The notes under the pieces were generated by a model. It made no database searches. It saw only the letters and a program-made list of their open reading frames with translations, and was not told the origin of the DNA. From contig NC_049983.1 in the NCBI RefSeq assembly GCF_000003815.2, positions 20,422,579-20,486,578 of the forward strand: DNA of 64,000 nt, read 5' to 3'. Every line of letters starts with the position of its first letter. Positions within the stretch are counted from its first letter, which is position 1. Positions 22,640-36,696 of this stretch are shown here, piece by piece. This DNA comes from Branchiostoma floridae (Eukaryota; Chordata; Leptocardii; Amphioxiformes; Branchiostomatidae). The translations under genes and the position numbers were made by a program.

Positions 22640-25600
22640 ATCCAATGGCTACCAGTACATGTTTGTCATCGCAATTTTATATACTTCTCTCTTACTCTTG
22701 ATAAACTGCACTTGAAGTAAATAGTAAGACGTGAACACTACGATGGAGTATCAGACACAAAAGGAAATTAAACGTGCCTCAAAGAATTTTCGGCCGTATC
22801 CACCGGCTTCCCCGAGGACTTCATCCCATTTTCCTGACACACACAGATCTTAGGACTTGTGACGTCAGGAGTGGTCCAAAGCCTGTGCATGGAAGTCGAA
22901 ACCTACGATCGTCTCTGTTCAACGTGAATTACAAGCCTAGGGTAAATTACAATTGCGTTCTCCAGTGACAAAAAGAAGCTGTTTTTCTTACTTTTAGTGT
23001 TACAACACAACAAAGTTTGAATCAAGTTTGTCTTTCGTTTACCGTCTACGATAAAATTGTTGCGTCATCGTTGTAACTTAAGTTGTTTTAGTTTCATTTC
23101 AAACTCAAAGTCTTGTATTACTCTTCAATCGTTATGATTGTACAAAACAAGTTAAACAACTTTGTAAGGTCCCTAACAGAGACGTAATTTTTTTAAATGT
23201 ATTGCGCATCTGGATGCTTTACCTTCATTGACGTAAATCTCCAAGCAGTTTCACGAGCGAGCTTCGGTCTTTTATTTGCGCGGTTTTGTGCGTGTGTCAG
23301 ACGAATGTTTCCTTTTCTCTGTTCGTCTTGTTATGTTTTCTTATCTTTAACTTTGTCCTTAGTCATTAGCTAACCCAAACGATGACTCATCGGGGAATGT
23401 GTGAGTTTTCCCGGGTCGGAGATCGCTATCCATGCGCGCAGTTCTGTGGTCTCCCCACGCCGGAGGCTCACCCAACACCGCGGCGCCACTCCGGCGTGTC
23501 GTCTGCGTGTTGTGTTCTCCCAGCCAGGTGGAACACGTGTCCGGAAGGCAGGAGCCTGGTAAACAATAGGACTTGCACCTCAGGTGATGGGGCAAGGGAT
23601 GAATGGCTGGATGAGTGACTGCGCTATACCTGTTTAGATAATGCGGTCTAGACAATGCGTTAATGAAGTGTTGATTTTTTTTCACATTGTCCTTCAGTTA
23701 GAACAAGGAGGTTATAAAGAACTATCCTACAAACGAAGCTCGGAGTGCCTTGAAAATTTACTTATAGACCATTACCAACCCGAGATTATTATTCTGATGA
23801 AAAGTGTTTGTTGAAATTAGCGGGGTCCACATATTAGTATTTACAGTCTTAACTCAGATAACATTATTGTAGATTATGGTATGATCCTTTACTTAACAGC
23901 CATTTTTGTCAAAGAAAAGTGTAATGTCGGACGATCAGTTCGACTCGGCCATGTGCGACCAGTCCGGCTGTGATCTTGTACAGTTTGCCACAAGCAGCTG
24001 TTATACATGGATTTTGGCTCTTTTGCCTTCTCGCAACCGCCTTCATCTCCAGGTCATTTTCTGAGGCCTTGATGGAGTTTGTGCCGCCGTTAATTAAAGT
24101 GCAATGTCATTTAAGAAATACTTATCATGGCACCAACTTATCAGACATGATATATACCCATAACGTTGACAGACAAGATTACTTTATAATGGTGTCCCCA
24201 TTTTGTCTTTCACTGATTGCCGGTTATGTTGCGTGCGAAGTATGCCTAACCCTCACCAACTGTGATGAAAGGTTATCTTTGCATCTTTTGTTCCGTGCAA
24301 TTCCTTCTGCACCATTTCCTCCGCAAATGTAATCAACTGACATTTTAAACTGACGCACCCAGAAGCTTTGATGATTGATTGTTGTGGGGAAAACCATTTC
24401 AGAATGATAATTTCATCTCATCAAAAATGAATGAACAATTGTTGTAGATTGACTGTATGTCTGAGGTATCTGTGCCATGCCATCGTTACTCGTGAGTCAT
24501 TGTTGCTTCTGCTTAATTAGGCTTCTAAATGTTCTTTTTGTGTCAGCATTAAGTATGCATGACGTCCTATATAGGACAGTACATCACACCAGCTCATTAG
24601 CTCTTAGACAAACACTCAGATGCTGGGATGAAGGCAGAGGAAGTGTTTATCTGCTCTTTATATTCTCTGAAGTTAACAATCAGTCTTCATTTAAGTCTTA
24701 GTAATTCTGCTACTATTGTACTTGATTATAATTGCTCATCAAAACGTTTTGACTTTGTATGGAATTCAAAGTAAATGATGTCATAAACATCCAAAGAGCT
24801 ATAACAATTTGTTGATTATCCACACATACTGGGTAGTTAGAATTATTTTATTTCTGTCAGCAATAAGAAACAAAGTGTTCTCAACCATTATCCACCCTCA
24901 CTGTAATAACCAGCACAAGTTTATCCAGTTTGCACAGAGAAAGTTCCCTAATCAATGGAAAAAAGTGACATTTCAAAGGAATATTTCTTGCCACTAATGG
25001 TGACCCAGCACTTAACTTTCAAAGCTGTGAAAGCTCCAATTGGAAGGACAGGAAGAAAACCACATGGGTGCCTTCAAGTCTGATGTCATTTTTATTGCCT
25101 TTCCAGTCTGCAGACCATTACATGTACCCATTAGTGCTGCAGACACTGTGAGAGACTGAACCCTGCAGACTGGGCAGTAAGCCATTACATTCAAAAAGTT
25201 TGGTAGGGAGCATTGTTAAAAATAAAGGACAGAACTTTTTAACAGAGAGAAAGTGATAGACTAGGTGTAAAAAAAACATGTATTAGAATTGATGCTTGGT
25301 ACTGTATGCAGTGTTTAGAACAATAAAGCAAAAGGCATTTGCAATGAAAGAAGTTTATTGAACTTCATGTTTTAATCATACATTTTACATCACTTCTTCT
25401 GTTGTAGCAGAACAATGAGAAGAACAATTCTACAACATTTTCATCACTCAGAATCTGATTGGCAATATTTTATCCTTCGCTAGTGATCGGCCTAAGCTGC
25501 TGTGGTCTGCATGTGTTTGCTACGATCAGTTAGGTATCCAAAATTGCAACACCAAGGCCTAAACCATACTGATCTTTTTCAACGTCATTCTAAGGTGGCA

Positions 25601-27392
25601 TTCCAAAAATATTGACAGCCACTTTGCGTCATTGTTACTTAGATCTGTGAGAAATTTATCAATGAGGAGAATATTAGCTGTATGGTGAACATTGATCTAT
25701 GTCCTTTAATATCATGTTGCAGTGTTACAAGGGATATCTAATTGCTGTTAACATTATCTCTTGATGACATCTCAATGTCAATGCAAGCAGCATTATGATT
25801 AAGCACCAAGGTCATTTCAATGTCAAGGTCATGAGAGGTGTGACCTTCACCTGAAGTACATGTAGCATCACTGGTGTCATGACCAATTTCAATGAATAAT
25901 TCAGCTTCTCAATGCCGGGCCCGTGGGAATTGTACTGCAAGGCTAACAGATGTTCTTGAGACATTAGAAGATGTTGAGGGATGAAATATTCAGTTCAGAG
26001 AATTAAGTTACCCTGTGTTACTCAATCTCCCACTGTCAGGGGCTAGTCATACATGAAATAAGAATAAAATGGTTGTTGTTTCTTTTCTTTTTTTTTTAGT
26101 TTTTCTCAGCTCCTACATATTTTAATCTAAATTTCTTTTTTCACCCACCCCACTTCAAAATACCATCTTTTGTGTCCAGGTACACAACCTTGAAATTAGA
26201 TCAAATCATGTATTACATCATGGAAAATTCCACTCAATTGGTTTAGCATCCAGGCGACCTGCCCATGACCACTTGATTATGATACTTTAATCAGCAACAT
26301 ATGATCTTTGCCCATATTGTATTATAGGTAGAACCTTTATAGGTAGAACTTAACGTTGTAAGGGGTCTCAGTGGTTTTTGCTTTGACCAAAACTTTTCTG
26401 TTGGTCCTGGTTTTTGGATGAGTTATTCCATCCAGTGCCTTTAAAAAAAATGCTGATTTACTTAAAGGTGCTGGGTTTTGTTTTGCTTGAAATTGAGACG
26501 TGATTTAGAATTTTCGCCTTTATTTTGGCTTTTAAAATACCCCTTATACAACACGCATTAATATGGATATCCCATTTATATCTTGTACTAGACAGCGATG
26601 CTGTCTGTCTGACCATAATTGAATAGAATCGTCTAGGATCATTATAATTCTATTACCTTACTTTACTTACAATTGGGGCAAATAGTCTAATGTACAAGTC
26701 ACGTTTAATTCACCCCTGAGTTACATTTTGAGAACATATAGACTCAAGATGAAAATAGCTTAATCTTTGTGCATGACTATAATAGCTAAAAATGAAGCAA
26801 GCGTCTATAGTTCTGTATCTATGTTATGGGATGATTGAAAAATTAAAATGATTTTGATTGGAGATTGGAAAAAATACGCTTTTGGTCTGTCTTTGATCTG
26901 TCTACGTGTAATTATACAATGTTATACTAGTAAATGAGAAAACTACTTCATATCATCTAACGTTATCACAATTCTGAAAACCACTGTATAGTTGGTATCA
27001 GGCCATAATCAGTAAGGCTTGCAGAAAGCTATGAAATATGTATGGAGTTGTGACAAAAAGTATGATTTATGTGGTCTGGGTACTGGTCCTGATGTTCCAG
27101 ATAACACAGACTGTAGAGATGCGATTGTTTGCTTCATGGCCAAATCTTAAGCATATGGTGCATGTTTGGGGGATAGTCTGAAACAACGGTCGAAGAATTG
27201 AAACCTAAAAGGATAATCCCTAAATTAGAGTGGATTATGTAACAGACGTAACATTCATAAGGTACTAGAGTATCTTACTCATCTCTCATTATAGAGGGCG
27301 ATGTGTGGTCATGAAAATCAAAGGAAAAGCCGCATGAACTTTTTACCCCGAGCTTTACCAGCATTTGGCATCAGAGGTTTCCATTTCATTTC
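22640..27392. other. Intergenic DNA, no gene seen
   Basis: The sequence is AT-rich and mostly unique-looking. A short GC-rich patch lies at 23380-23560. No conserved protein, RNA gene or element ends are recognised in 4.7 kb. Confidence 0.45.
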
Positions 27393-27395
27393 TAA

Positions 27396-27762
27396 GGCCA
27401 CACCGATTTAATTCCTTGGTTCACGGATTCGCTCGCTCCTATTTTTTGGGAAAAAAAATAAAAATAAAAATTACCACTCAGCAAATTTTCACCATTAATG
27501 AAACCATTCACCAACTTTCTGGTGTAGCAAATTGGCCTTTATATTATAAGCTCCTTAAAGTGTGGGTACAGGTGCTGTTACTGTACAAAAATAGTGTTTT
27601 TGTACTTTTTTCAAGCTGAAAACTTTTTTTCTTTACGTTTTGGATTAGTCGTTACCTTTACCCCAACCATTTTACAAGTTTTATTTTTATTTTTATTTCG
27701 CCCTCTCGCTCCATATTTTTTATGAAAAAATCCGTGAACCAAGAAATTAAATTGGTGTGGCC
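27396..27762. mobile_element. PIF/Harbinger-like MITE, 367 bp, TAA target
   Basis: The inverted ends GGCCACACCGATTTAATTCC and the complement of GAAATTAAATTGGTGTGGCC match over 34 bp with two mismatches. They are flanked by the 3-bp target TAA (27393-27395 and 27763-27765). A TWA duplication with GG.. ends fits PIF/Harbinger. The interior is A- and T-rich with no transposase. Confidence 0.85.
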
Positions 27763-27765
27763 TAA

Positions 27766-29276
27766 TCCTCTCTGCAACTTAGAGCCAGGAGTATATAAGG
27801 AAAATTAGAACCAGGACTTTTCACATCTTGTACATAATGTTATACAGCTAAATTTCGACAACCGAAGAACTCTTTGAATTGTCAAACAACACATAAAGGA
27901 ATAAAGCAAAGAACTGTGTTTTTTTAATTCTATTTTATTGATATGAAAATAAAAAGGTAGTGTGGAATTTATCACTTTGTGGGAGAAGTGGTTTGAACAT
28001 TAAATTGACCGGTGTTTGCCTACTTTTAGCCCTTCTCTAAGTACACATGTCCAATCCTATTAAATACACTGAACCGTCCGTAAAACAAGTGGCTATGTAT
28101 TATGATGAATCATCCATGATGAATGATTAAAGACAGTATACTAGTATATCAGCTCACTCATTCTTTAGGCCCTTATCTTGTCTAATCATTCCTTCTCTTC
28201 AAGATTATGTCTGAACAACACATCATAGGATTTTAGGTGTTACCAATTCATTTCTTAGTATTTCCCAGATCAATGAGAGTCCAGACAATATAAAACACTT
28301 CTGATAACGTTAACAGAAATCTCTGTCAAAATCAGGTGATGATAACTACTATTTTTCACAAGAACTGTGCTATTATATCTAAGCTTTTATGGACTAGGAT
28401 ATCCTACTTCTATGAATCACTAGTTTTATGAATATCTACTAAAAGTAATGATATTCAATCTAGACTATATTCTGTGGGTAATGACTTTTGGGTTTATCAG
28501 TAATAAAAAAATGCCAGCACTGATAGCTTTACGTAGGGCGGAGCCTTTCTTTTTATGCCCTTGTAGCTGACCCATTTCAGTCCATAAAGCTAAAAAAGGA
28601 AACGGAAGTATGCAATGACAGGCTGTCAAACATTTAGTTTGTTCTAGCGAACGGGCAACTTTGCCCTAGTTTTACCTGTGGAAACTGTGATTTCCTGATA
28701 CTATATTACACTTTAAACCATACACTTGTATTTTCTACCCAAACTTATATCAAGTTTATAGTAGGACGTATTATTTCTAACTTCATTAGTGGATTTATAA
28801 TGTCCTTAGAAGGAACAAGAAGGAATGACCTGGACATGTTTTTAAGAAGCCCTGTCAGCAGGTGAGTCACGCCAGCTGTACCCACTTGCAGTGACTGGAG
28901 CTGATTTATAGGTGACATGGAGTCCCCCTCCCATGATGGATGACCTGTGTACTTAGGGCAGGTTGGCAGGGAGGGGCAGTGGTCTGACAGGGGAGGAGCT
29001 TTCAAGTGGTTCTCCAAGAAACATTTAATTGTCCTAGTTTATAGCTACCATACTTGCCAATACCAATTGCCTTTCAAAGCTCTGGCTTTCCAGCTTCTTT
29101 TAATTTACTCATTATTCTGCCTGCATCATTTTTTTTTCTTCATAAAGTTATGATATTATCATGGAGCATTTAGTTAACTTTTATGTATGTCCATAATATC
29201 AACTATGTATGAATGTATATTCCAATGTATTAATATATATGCTCCATGACCGTATAAGAAGGTGTATTCCATGTCA
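27766..29276. other. Intergenic DNA, nothing recognised
   Basis: This is unique-looking AT-rich DNA between the two Harbinger-like elements. No gene is seen. Confidence 0.4.
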
Positions 29277-29279
29277 TTA

Positions 29280-29588
29280 GGCCACACCAAATTTATTTGT
29301 TGCCTCTCGGATTTGTTCAGAAAAAAATTGGACTGGCAGGTCGAAAAAAAGAAGAACTTTTTCAAAAAGGGGATTATTCAAGCTTTCAGCTTTTTATAGC
29401 TTTTTGCATGCCCCGTTGATCTGTTACTACTGTTCTGAATTGTTTTTAGACCGAAATGATGTGTATGTGGCACTATTCATACGTTTGTGATATCAAAACC
29501 TGTTTAATTTTTTTCTAGGGACTTAATTGTATTTAATTTTTTTCAAAAAAGGCAAATCCTAGGAGCAACAAATAGATTTGCTGTGGCC
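29280..29588. mobile_element. PIF/Harbinger-like MITE, 309 bp, TTA target
   Basis: The inverted ends GGCCACACCAAATTTATTTG and the complement of CAAATAGATTTGCTGTGGCC match over about 25 bp with three mismatches. They are flanked by TTA at 29277-29279 and 29589-29591. The outermost 11 bases match the element at 27396-27762, but the interior differs, so these are two sub-families likely moved by the same enzyme. Confidence 0.85.
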
Positions 29589-29591
29589 TTA

Positions 29592-32500
29592 TCCAAACAA
29601 TGATTAATTATTTCCTAGCTGTGCTGATAAGCTTTTCCTATTTGCTTGATAATTTCTGTCAACACTTCCAGAGCAGTTTTCATTGAAGGCAGTCAATTTT
29701 GATTGACAACCATACAAGACATCTGGAAACTGTCCAAAGAAATGGGGAAAGTAAGTGTCAAGTTTTCCAGGCCACTCTGTACCTGCTTCCCCTAATACTT
29801 CCCTATTGTAAGTGCTGGTGCCTCCTCCCTTGCACTTAAAACAATGTTATTGGCTGTACCAAATAGCCAACAATTGAAGTTGGAAAGCTTTCCCCCAATT
29901 GTTTCTAGAGGGGAAATGTCACGTAGCTGTCAATTTTATCAGAAGGAAGTTTGAGTGAGTGGGGCCCATGTCATTTATAGACGTCCCCTCTCACCAAAGT
30001 AAACTGGCCAATGCCAGACAAAACACAGATTACACATGGCAAACTTTGAACAAGTGCCAGCCTACGGAGGAAGCTCATGTTGACTTGAAGCTGTGATAAG
30101 ATATGGCAGGCATGATGGGTCCTGGTCGACTAGAGGTCAGCACTGCCCTCTCCTGTTGCCAGGTACCCAACCGATTTTGATTCAAAACACTGCATCTAAA
30201 GTTTCAAAACATCCATTTGACATACCTTCGCAGTGATTCTGCTCAAAAGGAAACACACTAAATTGATTTCTCACATTTGACTGGGCAGAATGGATGGTGT
30301 TGACATGTGAAATGCAGTTTGTTCAAACCCAGCATTAGTTTGTCAAATGGTTGATACTTATGATAGATTGACATAGAAACATTTCTTTGTGATATGAGTT
30401 TGCACACTAGAAAAGTGGAATTGCCCTAGATCTGTTCTGTCCTAATTTTATTGTTATTGTTATTGAAGTTGGCCATTTCTCAGGCTATCAAACAAGGGAA
30501 GGATTTGGCATGACTGATGGCTTGCTTGGCATGTGCACCTGTAAAAGAATGTTGGCATTGAAAAAAGAGTTCTATTGTGTCATCATCAATCTCATTTAAC
30601 AATGCATTTCCAGCAAGTGTGATTAACGAAGTATAATTAAACCTTGACCACATTTCATATCGCACAGCAAGGTCACCTCTGCACCACTGCTGTTGAACCA
30701 GGTGTATGAAATCAATGACATGTTTCCCAGGGAGCCTTGCACCACAGTGATGGGGTAAATAAATGAAGGACAGTCAATATTTTTCGTGGCATATGTGCAG
30801 CCTTGTTGTGTTTTTCTTATGTTTTTTTTTGTGTGTGTCTCAGGTAAGCATCTTTTCTTTATGAAGAAAGAAGTTTTAGTATTTTGATAGGGGCACACCA
30901 ACAAAGTTACATCAAGTTAAACACTTAACTTTCAAAATACCTATTTGGCATACTTTATAAAACCACTGGTATGGTATCAAGTATTGATTTCAATGACTTG
31001 TTTTCTAAGTCTGAAGGTTATAAATTTTCAATAAAGCACAGAAAACAGTTTAAAGCAAGGAATTATATTCTGCAGTAGCTTTAAGAAAAGATTGGCCTAT
31101 TGCATTTACAGGCTGCCTTCTCACTTACACATACCATAGCATAAGCATCACCAGATGTTCTTGGTTACAGACACATGTACAAATGTACATGTCAGTGGGG
31201 AAAAGGTGAAAGTCTCAGTACTGATAAAGATTTTCTTCAACAAATTAGAAGCATGGTAAGACATTCACTACCGGTAGTCACAAGTTTAGACGGGGCATTG
31301 TACGAAGTGTAGAAATGTAGAAATGTAGAACGTTATTGTAGCCTGCTCATCACTTTTTATTGCCACTGTGTAATAATGGTAGTCATGAAGTTTACATGTG
31401 ATTTACTTCATGTTTAATGATCAACTATTGATTGGAAGATGTCTACCCACACAAGTCATTCACGGACCATCCCATTCAGTTCTGGCTACCCTGTCAAATG
31501 TGATAATGGTTCTTCCCTATGGTACATCTCAGTGAATGGCAAGAAGGATCTTTTCGAAAAGGAGAGGGATCTTCACTGGTTGGAGATAAAAAGATAATGT
31601 TAACACAAACTACCATTTCCAAGTTCAAGAATGGCCATTTTCATACATTCTCCTCCTTGGAGGAGACCCTTAGGGACATTGGTTGCCAGGAGCTCCATGG
31701 AGATGTATTGATTCTTCAGTCATTACCTTTGAAAGATGACTCTGGAGGGGAAGGATTTGCATCTGCCCACACAAAACCTTGAGGAATCGTGACCATTAAA
31801 TATTGGAGGGGCCAAGATGGTATTTACCTCAAGTCAAGCAGCTATGTATATGTACATCTGATACTTTCAATATCAATACTGTATCATTGTTATCTCACAG
31901 GTTTAGATATTTGTCCATAGGAGAACAGGAAAATGTGATGACTGGAGCCAAGCCAGGATTTTGTGGTTCCCACAGCCCAAAATAACACAGGAAGCTGGGG
32001 AGGTCTTAGTTATCTCATGACCCTCTTCCTTCCGTTTCCCTTGGTCTCTGAGTGGTGTCTTTGGCCAACAGACAGTATCCTTCCTAAAATACTGCTTACC
32101 TTGGCTCCTGCGGTGGAAGAAATAAATCTTAAGTTAAGGTTGATAGGACTATTTCTTAAGCCAGATCACTCACATGTTATATCAAGGATGTTATATAACG
32201 TCCTTGCATATATAGAAGAAGGTTCTAATATAACGCTGTTACTGCCCTCCAGCAGAAAATAGAAAATATAATGTTATACTTTCTCCATTACAAAGCTGGA
32301 ATAGTAAATATGATATCTTTCAAGTATTAAAGGTGTAAGCTTAAAATAGAGTCTATTTCTTAACCGCAATCCTAAAATAGAACATGTCATGTAAGCTGTC
32401 AACTGCATCTGTTGCTAATATGCCTAAAATAGAAGATATTCATGCAACCTTTCAACTACACCTTGGAATCATATAAAATCCTTGGTGTAAGGTATATCAG

Positions 32501-34414
32501 AGGTTGTGAAAACGTGAGGTCTAGGTAAATGGAGTTGAAGGTAATTCCTTCATGTCTAGTGCACTTCTGTGTCTGCAGTTTCACTACTGAAGGCCTTTTA
32601 GAATTCTAGCCATAATCATATTATGTTAATCTATAGGAAAATACGAGTTTCTAGTCAGGTATTAGACATGAATTGAACTGTAAGAGAATTATTGTGATTA
32701 TGCAGGACTGCATCAGCTGTGTAGCAGATTTGTATATTAGCATTCTGGGCTAACACCTTTGTGAATGGGGACAGGTAGCTCTCCCATTCATTGATTCCAT
32801 TCATACTGAATGTGCTGAATGGACCACAGACTATTGGGGTTAATGGGGAGTGAATAGGGTCATCTGTCATTCATATACATGAAGGTGTGCCAGTAAAGCA
32901 GGCATCCAGTCTACTGAACATTGCTGAGTTGCTATTCCCGCTGTAAGGGGCACCCCATAGGGTGATACCTGTGATGTATTTAAGTGCAGTGAGAAAATTA
33001 TACAGAGAATGATGCAATGACAAATACAACAGTTGTCAAAGATACAATTCCTTTTGATCTAATAGTGAAAATCATACTCAAGGTGGTTTTTCACAATATA
33101 TAATTATAATTTAAGGTTACCACATTGTTTGAGAAGTTAGGGTACCAAAATTGGTATGAAAAACACCACATATTGTTCAGCATATTCTGTGATCTTAATA
33201 TATGTGATACTATCAGTACACCTGCTTGTGCAGCCACTTTTAAAGTCCTACTATAACTGTACTTCAATGTTTCATCACTGAAAATGTTCCCGCTTCCGGC
33301 CACAACTTGGTACAGTCCATAAAAGATGAGTTGTCTGAATGGTTGCTGGGAGTGATCAATACAGAGGGGGCAAGGCGAAAGTCAGGTAAATGTCTGGGGG
33401 CTATTTTTAGCCTGGTGCTTGTCATGTGGTACTGTAGGACGTCAATGTGTGGGCGGATGTGCTTCAGAAAGCCATCACTCTGCGCTCCTCTGTTCAAGTG
33501 CCAGGCTGGAGGGTCCAGCATGCTTTAGCCGGAATTAAATGTGAGTTGCATCAATTTGATGCACAGGATTGGCGAAGAAGAGCTATTATGATATACTCAT
33601 CTAAACGGGAGTTTTTGAAAAGTTGTTGAAAGAGAAGATTCTGGAACCAAACATGTACAGGGGAGGAGAAATGAATGTGTGTCATTTCATCTTAGACTTT
33701 ATATTTTCTAATTGAATATTAAGAAAGTGGTTTGAAATTGGGAAAAATTTCTTGTCACAACAGGAAAAGCAAGGAGATTTTGAAAGAAAAAATAAATCCC
33801 AGAACAAATACATGGAAATAAATGCATGTAGCTTTAGCAATGATTTCCTCATCAAGGTTAAAATGCAAGCACTCAATGAATACTAAAAACATTTTTTTTA
33901 CATTAGGACTTATTTCTTTTCACGCACAAGCCACATACTGACTGCCCAACATTGCATGCTGTGTGACTAAACACACACATGTAGAATGATGTCATTGTTT
34001 GCACTATGACCAATCTCTACTCAAACAGCCAAAAAATGGATATGTTTACATTGCTTCAGTCAGATTGGAAAAACAAATAGCAAATGCTATCCCTGAATCT
34101 ACTGCTATCAGTTCGTCAGATAAGTCAGCCCTAGATTTTGGACATTAACCTGTTCAAGGGTGAGAAAGGGGTCTACACACATACACTGGTAGTACCGGGT
34201 AGTATGTCAAATACATGCCAAAAAGTCATTACCTGAAAAGTTCCTGCTAAGTCACAGCAAAATAGATGTCAGTCTTATAATTGGCTATAAAACCACAAAT
34301 GCTGAGAGAAATCTGTACAAATGTGGAGTTCTACTCTCACACTAATCCCCATTCACAACTTCCTGCAGGTGCCTCTTGGGTTATGTAAAGTGGTAGGGCC
34401 AGATTGTATTCAGT
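29592..34414. other. Intergenic DNA, no supported gene
   Basis: No coding region, RNA gene or clear element ends are seen in 4.8 kb. A short GTAGAAAT triplication occurs near 31310-31330. The longest frames are under 100 codons with no recognisable features. Confidence 0.45.
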
Positions 34415-34695
34415 ATGGGCAGCAGGATCAGATTTCAAAGGTTGGACTTAAAAATAAAGGGCTTGTTTGACAATGTGAACTCATGCTTTACTTCCCTATA
34501 TTCAAGAGGTTTTGACATTTGTCTATTGGTGCTAGAGAAAATGTACTTGGGAAATACAGTTGAATTGTTCTTTGGTGTATTGGACCGGTTGATCGGTTAT
34601 GTCGGAGTGAAGTTTGATGTACCAGGGTCTCCTGAAAATCAGGGCGCCCGTCCTGAGTGAGCACACCTGGCTAAATAAATAAATGAATGAAATGA
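34415..34695 (+). mobile_element. LINE 3'-end fragment with AATA/AATG tail
   Basis: The stretch reaching GGGCGCCCGTCCTGAGTGAG then CACACCTGGCTAAATAAATAAATGAATG looks like the end of a non-LTR retrotransposon: a 3' UTR followed by a short tandem tail of AAATA/AATG at about 34673-34698. No reverse-transcriptase motif remains, so the copy is severely 5'-truncated. It could also be a SINE mobilised by such a LINE. Confidence 0.45.
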
Positions 34696-34699
34696 AATG

Positions 34700-35790
34700 A
34701 TCCCAAGCCCACTTCAAATTCAATATATAGATCTAGAAATTTATCAAACATGTCAGAACACAGCAAAGACTGTTTTCAGTTCTTTTAAGTTCTAACCATA
34801 GAAATTCTGTTGCCTGTTTTCTTTATGAAATGGAAGAGAAATTAATACTTTGTATCAGTGTTCAGACACAATCTTCCCTCTCCCCCTCAACTACCTTGAC
34901 CTCTATCTACATTCTTGGGTGCCATTTGTTTTTTCACCTAAGCTGTAGTTTTCCGTTTAAAGCCAAACAAGCCAATTAATAACCGAATTTCTTGGCACCT
35001 AAATGGCCAGTTTAATATTTAACCTCCCCCCTACACAGTCAGGGTATTGAACATAACTAAACATCTTGGTAAGATCTTAATCAGTAGGAGTGAGGCATTT
35101 CATGATTCTGAGTAAGTCAGTGGACTATGGAAATGTGGTGTCATCTTTGTTTCAGATTACGTAACTTTGAAATAAAGGAAATCGTGACAAGACATCCTGT
35201 CCTGATCTCATACCTAGGTTTGCAGTATTACTCAGTCTGGTTAGTCACTTATCCACCTTGTTGACTGGACTGACCAATCAGAGGCCTCCACAGGTGACCC
35301 CACGACCTCCCCACGACCTGTGCATTGTGATGTCACCAGGCGTGTTTACCTGTCAAGAGCCCCCCACTGAGCCCAGGCATAATAGGGCCGGAAAACTTAA
35401 CATGTCATGGCGGCAAAGGCAAACAAAGCCGGGAAAACAATCTGTGCGATCCGATCACCTGTGATCAGTGGGCGTCTGAAAGGCACTGATGTCAGGCCCG
35501 ATCAGTGACAATACCGATCCGACAATTCTATTCACAATGTCCTTGTAACACCGGGCAGGCTGTGAATGGAAGGGAAAACATTGCCATTCTTTCGATCTTT
35601 GTGGGAAAGGACTTTGCGGGTGACCCATACTTGGCCAGGTCGCAACAAAAGAGGCTGATTTTGAAAGCTAACACCTCTCTTACATCCAACCACACACAAG
35701 TCTTGTGGTTGGTGGCCTGAAAAGACCACCTAAAAACCTCTCACACACATTAACAACCAGAAGCCGGATGAAGTAGATTTCTCTTCATAT
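34700..35790. other. Intergenic DNA downstream of the phosphatase gene
   Basis: No gene is recognised. The segment 35255-35480 is richer in CpG and contains two ACGACCT repeats and a CCAAT motif (GACCAATCAGAGG), but no first exon is evident. Confidence 0.35.
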
Positions 35791-35795
35791 AAAAC

Positions 35796-35801
35796 TTTAT
35801 T
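35796..35801 (-). terminator. Dusp6/7/9: Poly(A) signal of Dusp6/7/9 (minus strand)
   Basis: TTTATT on the plus strand reads AATAAA on the minus strand, about 600 bp after the phosphatase stop codon. It gives a 3' UTR of normal size for this family. It is the best candidate by position, not proven. Confidence 0.5.
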
Positions 35802-36400
35802 TACATTAGGGACCTTCCTGTTCATAATACACAGTGACATTGTACATATTTTACAATATACAGAGGAAAAAAGAATTTGATCCCTTGGAAAAATATTGCC
35901 ACATTTATACCAGATGGTTTTGGCAGGAAAACCAAGATGAGGTCAGAATTTCTTGCTCCTCTTACAAGAAGCACCTTAAACTCACCATTATGTAGTACGA
36001 CTATGAGGAACAGTTGACAAGGATGTCATATATTGGGGGAAGGGTCCCCGCTCCTGAGATAGAAAGGCACTTTTGTTTTGGGAGAAAAGAAAAAAATAGT
36101 GATATACATACAAGATATTTTAAAATGGCTGACGACAATTAGCGCCCTACATTTATATGGTCCACTGATAAAGTCTACCCTTCTGCTGTTGACAACAGTA
36201 TCTCCACAACCATTCTTTTCTATAATATATTCCTTCATATGTCCCGAATTTTCTACATCAATATCGTCCTATTCAGGACATCTAACAGAAAATACTTGTT
36301 GTTAAGTGCAGCAATCTAGAGTCCTGACTGCAGACAGGGTGATGATCCACCACTGTCCATGTCTTCGCTACAGAGTGATTTGAGTCCGGCTCTCCCGAGC
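35802..36400 (-). other. Dusp6/7/9: Probable 3' UTR of Dusp6/7/9
   Basis: This is AT-rich non-coding sequence between the stop codon at 36401-36403 and the candidate poly(A) signal. DUSP6-family messages are known for unstable 3' UTRs. The extent here is inferred from position only. Confidence 0.4.
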
Positions 36401-36696
36401 CTAGCTATGGAGGGGGGTTATGGTCGGCGTCGCTGTGAACTGCATTTTTGGCACATTGTCACACTGGCAATTTGTACAATGGTGGCTGTGCTCCAACATA
36501 CGCTCGAAGTCCAGCAACTGGCCCATGAAGTTGAAATTCGGCGAAATGTTCGACTTTCTCTGCTTGACATAGTCGTACGCGTCGTTCAATGACAAGTTCA
36601 GTTTCTGCATGAGGTACGCCACGGTGACCGTTACGGAGCGACTGACGCCGGCCAGGCAATGGACGAGCACCGCTGTCTTCTTCTGGCGTGCTTCCT
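36401..36696 (-). CDS. Dusp6/7/9: Dusp6/7/9 exon 3 (catalytic loop and C-terminus)
   Basis: It follows the acceptor TTTTACAG (intron ends at 36697). The read-through join gives SFI-E-EARQKK, matching the family. It holds HCLAGVSRS (nucleophile Cys and phosphate-binding Arg), the ASP-domain stretch [20 protein letters not shown] and a short tail with clustered Cys/His ([10 protein letters not shown]). Stop TAG is at 36401-36403. Confidence 0.95.
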
